Below are positions 60,400 through 64,000 of a stretch of DNA of 64,000 nt, in pieces (position 1 is the first letter of the stretch; each line of letters opens with the position of its first letter). A model generated the notes under the pieces. It was given only the letters and a program-made list of their open reading frames with translations. It did not search any database and was not told the origin of the DNA. A program made the translations under genes and the position numbers. The stretch covers positions 124,001-188,000 of the forward strand of contig CANNZV010000506.1 of assembly GCA_947561585.1 (NCBI GenBank), given 5' to 3'. The stretch is from Caprella mutica (Eukaryota; Arthropoda; Malacostraca; Amphipoda; Caprellidae).

Positions 60400-61070
60400 A
60401 TAATCCTTAGATAATCTCTGACTCAATCCAAAATCTCATCCGAAACATTCTACAAGAGCTACCTACCTCTTTGCACTGCCAAGCTTTCTACCCCACTCAG
60501 CTCTAATCAGAAGGTCTCCCTCTGATCACATGTGACATCAGGGTTGCGACATCCGATCTCAGACAGAAGTGCATATATAAATCATTACGCCATATACACA
60601 GGATGTCTCGAATGCATTGGGCTCGGACCGTTCTATCGGAACTTTGATGCCGTATTAATAATTGCTACGTTCCCTCTCCTCTGACCATTCAGTGACACTG
60701 TTGAATTATTTGCCTTTGTCTCAGCATGAGTATCTTCACATGATTCATCTCATCATGGACATTTCCCATTAGAAAAAGGAATGTCTTGATTCAAACCCAA
60801 TGCAAGATTCTCTAACTACTTCATTTAGGCCTGCTTATTTTGGATAGCGCCCTGCACTATACCGAGACGATAGGTATGAATCCTACAAATATTGACTGCT
60901 ACCCGAAAAGTAACATGAAATGTATCTGGTTCCAACCACCCTAGTAAGGTGGGTGGAAGACCCTGAAACCACAGACCGAATTCTACACGTTTAGCCAAAA
61001 GAAGGCGTGTCTTCTGAATCAGTCATGCAACAGTGTCCTTAAAGAGCATCGAAGGATCTCCGTAACAACC
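60400..61070 (-). pseudogene. Decayed non-LTR retrotransposon ORF2 fragment (copy 2, downstream part)
   Basis: The minus strand at 61060-60860 reads LWFQGLPPTLLGWLEPDTFH then VTFRVAVNIC and HTYRLG. This fits the segment between the reverse transcriptase and the CRCG knuckle in the family found at 3.9-4.66 kb (a WL-x-LP, LG, DxFRVxxxLR, C-x-PH pattern). Further downstream (to about 60400) GC content stays high but frames are broken. Together with 62185-62370 it would be one copy interrupted by AT-rich DNA. Confidence 0.5.
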
Positions 61071-62184
61071 ATAATATATTTTCCACAATGATCACTGCTT
61101 CTACCAAGAAATTAGGTCATACAAAACAAAAACTTTATAAATATATATCACTTTACCGCAGTTTGCATGCAAACTGATGGTTAGTAATAAAATGGAATGA
61201 TTTAACAAAATATATTGAAAAGTCATTGACTTCTAAAAGGACACCTCGAATTGCAGAGACATTATCTAGTACTTTATTTCTATATTCTATTTGTGTCTCA
61301 TAATAGACCGAGTAATTGCTATCAATTAGAACACTAATGATACAAATTGTCATTTAATGGGCTTTGAGTATATCTAATTTAATGTAGATTAAATTTAATG
61401 TAATGTTTAATTATAAATAATTAGAAATAAATTACACTTTGGTAGAGCTTTAATATAGCAACATCAGTTGCCTTTTTAATAATAAGTAATGATATCAATA
61501 GACTTACATCTATAAATATATAACTCTGTATTTTTAATTTCTATCCCCGTTTCTAAAATAGCTAGGATGTAGAACTATATCTGATATGTTTGTTACAAGG
61601 TATTTTATATAACAAGTACATGTGTTCTAATATGTTATTGTAACTAAAACCAGACATACAAATTTGATTAGTTTGGAGCTGAGACTTGTTGTTAATTCGA
61701 TTTATCGAATCCGCTTCCGCTCAATTTGCATCTTCATTATCATTCAGATTCGTCCAATTATTATACTACACATATGGCTTCATCCTAACAATTAGTTTAA
61801 ATAAATGGAAGAACTTGATAACCAAACTAATACAATAGAAATATATGAACATATGATGACTCCAAAGTAATTAAACTAAAAGAGAAATAGGAGACATATA
61901 GTCCGCTGTTAGCAAATGTGTAATTAAGGTTTCGTTTTTCTTGAAAATATATATATATTCTGAAATTAAGATATTATTTTTATTAGTGAAAGTTAGTTTC
62001 CAATACAAATCTCATAGTGTGTAATTGTATATGTGCCCATTCTTAGGTACAGTATAACCTGCAAAGTGGTCATTGTGAACCAGGCTATGTAATGTGTATA
62101 TCCATTGTAAACTATGAATGATTTATGAGACGATTTCCTTTAGATTAAAAATAGTGTCAGCTGGTCACAAAAGCGGGTAACAAT
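61071..62184. other. AT-rich stretch splitting retrotransposon relic 2
   Basis: About 1.1 kb of AT-rich DNA with no retrotransposon similarity separates the two relic parts. The minus-strand ORF at 61153-61353 is chance-like. It may be a later insertion, but no terminal repeats or target duplication were identified. Confidence 0.4.
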
Positions 62185-62370
62185 GACTCCAGTTCTCCTA
62201 CAACCCAGTCCACCAAAGTAAACTGGTAGAGTTGCCTGAACCCAAGAATCCGCTGACATCTTTACATAATGGTCACACTGGCAACGGCAGATCTAAGTGA
62301 TTCATCGAAACAGCTAAGCTCGAGTACGTGCTTGTAAGCTGGTGAAAACCGAAAAATATATCGCGACTTT
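62185..62370 (-). pseudogene. Decayed non-LTR retrotransposon ORF2 fragment (copy 2, RT end)
   Basis: On the minus strand one frame reads YKHVLELSCFDESLRSAVAS and, after a frameshift, MSADSWVQATLPVYFGGLG. The sequence DSWxQATLPVxxGGLG is the characteristic end of the reverse transcriptase region in several non-LTR retrotransposon clades. The matching part of copy 1 lies at about 4500-4655; plus-strand words GGCAGATCTAAGTGATTCAT (62285) and GACAGATCTAGTGATTCATC (4599) align directly. Confidence 0.65.
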
Positions 62371-62456
62371 ATAATGGAGCATCTCGAAAAAACGAAGAAA
62401 AAGAATGTATTCTTTTTGTACTAAATGTTAAGTAGGCAAGGATTGTCAATTCAATA

Positions 62457-62535
62457 TTAACCCTTTCCCTACTTTTGGGACAAAATATGTCCCATATATT
62501 AAATATTATTCATGGGACCATTTGTCCACAGTCTT
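62457..62535. mobile_element. TTAACCCTTT end with internal hairpin (piggyBac-like, solo)
   Basis: TTAA (62457-62460) leads into CCCTTTCCC, then a GGGACA / TGTCCC hairpin (62477-62493) and a second GGGACC-like copy (62514). The layout mirrors the element at 8240 (TTAACCCTT plus GGCACA / TGTGCC hairpin). No matching right end with AAGGGTTAA was found within the window downstream. Confidence 0.4.
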
Positions 62536-64000
62536 CTGTTTTTTTTTTAGTTTAGTCATAATATAGACTTTTATTATAATTTTATATCTTATAAATAGAA
62601 AAAAAAATCTACAGCTAACATTAATTTGCTTTGCAACTTAGTAAGAAATCTATTTCCTGAAATTATTCCTTTTGTATTCCCAAAAAAAAATATTCCACAA
62701 TTTGTAGGCTAGGTTTTATATATTAATGCATCAATTATTTTTTATAGATCTCAATCTATTTGTTTCTTTTGCTCGGATCCAAGTGATGAGAGATCCTATT
62801 TCATGGAGATTTGGCTATTCTTTACGCGCCTCTAAGCTGGTTAGTATTATTACCTCCCAGAAAAAGATATCAAAATATAGCTCAACTTTACGTAGAGGAT
62901 ATAACAACTATTCTTATTACAGTGTTTTTGAAGAATGGTATGCATAGTTTTACTGTATTCGTTCTGAATTTGTTGTCCTTCTTTGAATGTTGATCAAAAT
63001 GTAGATTAATTAGAGATTGCTTACTATATCATCTAGAAGTACTAGTATAAATGTTGACTTTTAAAATAACAAAATTGAAAACATTAGAATCCGAAACGTT
63101 TTCACATACATACATGAATACCTCAGTACGAATTACTGTTACACGAGTTGATCAATTCTTATTTGAAAGTGGTGCATCAAACATTAAAATAGATGTTCCA
63201 TTAAAAGTTTAACATGAACACTCAATGTGATACATAACATACTACAACTATATTTTTTCTTCAATAAATATTTTATTAATTTTAATGTTTATTAATTTCA
63301 TTGCCAATTTCAAAAGAAGTGTGTCGGGCTAGGTGATAAAAGATTCATCATTTATAATTTAACTGAATTAAAATCATACACAGTATACAACTACATATGC
63401 ATGTAAGTGGAGGAGCCTCATCGTGTTTTATTACGTTCTAGGGAAGTTAGCGTGATGTCAGCTCTTTTGAACCAATCCGTGGGTCAAGTGTCAATCGTTC
63501 AGGAGTTAGTTATGTGTTGTTTTTTTATATTTACCAAAGATTAGTTGAAAAAAAAAATCATCTGACCAAATGGATAAATCATAAATTAAGAATTGTTTCC
63601 AATATTTCATTTCGAAAATTGTTGGGAGATTTGCATTTTAGCAGACAAACTTTCTTGACCTGAAATCTCGAGAAAATTGGACGATTTAATATACTGTGAT
63701 TGATGTATTTACAAATTTTTATCTTATTAGAATTTCTATAACATTCATTGTAAACAGAATAAATACCTCACTATCCTTTACTTTTAAATACATCGTTTTT
63801 TTTAACTTGATAGGTACTATCGTAATATTCATATTTTTTTATATTCACTTGCATTTCATTCATACATATTTTCTATTTGACTGAAGTCCTGTTCCTTCCA
63901 TCTCTGATATATTCCTTCATTCTCTCTGCTCAAACTAATGTAAAGTGAGTGTAATTAATTTTGAATTTTCTTCATATCAACTCCTCTGTGAAAAACGAGT
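62536..64000. other. AT-rich non-coding stretch to window end
   Basis: Overlapping ORFs at 62726-62993 and one at 63696-63884 are hydrophobic or frame shadows without support. No repeat seen. Confidence 0.5.

Noticed and set aside
1..64000. tRNA, rRNA, snRNA genes
   Set aside because: No B-box-like GGTTCGAATCC in a clover-leaf context, no rRNA-like conserved blocks and no snRNA signature were found on reading both strands; a covariance-model scan would be decisive.

Overview
The window looks like AT-rich nuclear DNA (about 30% GC by eye) from an arthropod, most likely an insect and possibly a hemipteran. The evidence is indirect: no operons, no ribosome binding sites and no long intact ORFs; intron-style splice signals; decayed non-LTR retrotransposon and DNA-transposon remnants; a short CCTAA-type (insect telomere-like) run at 50.4 kb. 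The species assignment is an inference. No complete gene, rRNA or tRNA gene, CRISPR array or prokaryotic feature could be supported. Nearly all ORFs of 60-110 codons match what chance gives at this base composition, and the long ones lie inside tandem repeats whose unit is a multiple of 3.

The dominant content is repeats. Nine or more independent tandem arrays occur: 6.56-7.34 kb (31-34 bp units, 100-bp higher-order period), 10.2 kb (30 bp), 15.7-16.15 kb (21 bp), 32.56-32.83 kb (AT-only), 34.17-34.72 kb (29 bp), 37.1-38.4 kb (14 bp, about 90 copies with nested 210- and 322-bp higher-order repeats), 41.1 kb (23 bp), 42.68-43.54 kb (51 bp, 17 copies), 46.5 kb (18 bp) and 57.5-57.76 kb (20 bp, 80-bp higher-order period).

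Between them lie small mobile elements. A hAT-type MITE at 26.9-27.2 kb has a perfect 8-bp target duplication. A family of TA-flanked CAGTAGAAC-ended elements (pogo/Tc1-mariner-like) has copies at 18.8, 19.8, 27.6 and 35.9 kb. Two homologous copies of an element bounded by inverted arrays of GGGCCCAATTGT lie at 22.8-23.8 and 44.7-45.5 kb. Foldback elements lie at 14.0-14.66 and 30.1-30.3 kb, and two TTAA-flanked piggyBac-like ends at 8.24 and 62.46 kb. Two relics of one non-LTR retrotransposon family lie on the minus strand (3.9-4.66 kb and 60.4-62.4 kb); they are recognisable from degenerate reverse-transcriptase C-terminal motifs.

Only a few pieces look like host coding sequence: a signal-peptide first exon (41.88-42.07 kb, minus), a two-exon C-terminal gene end (33.88-34.03 plus 35.56-35.59 kb, plus) whose phase-compatible intron contains the 29-bp minisatellite, and weaker exon candidates at 11.3, 47.2 and 56.5 kb. 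If real, they are isolated exons of genes with very long introns or with ends outside the window.
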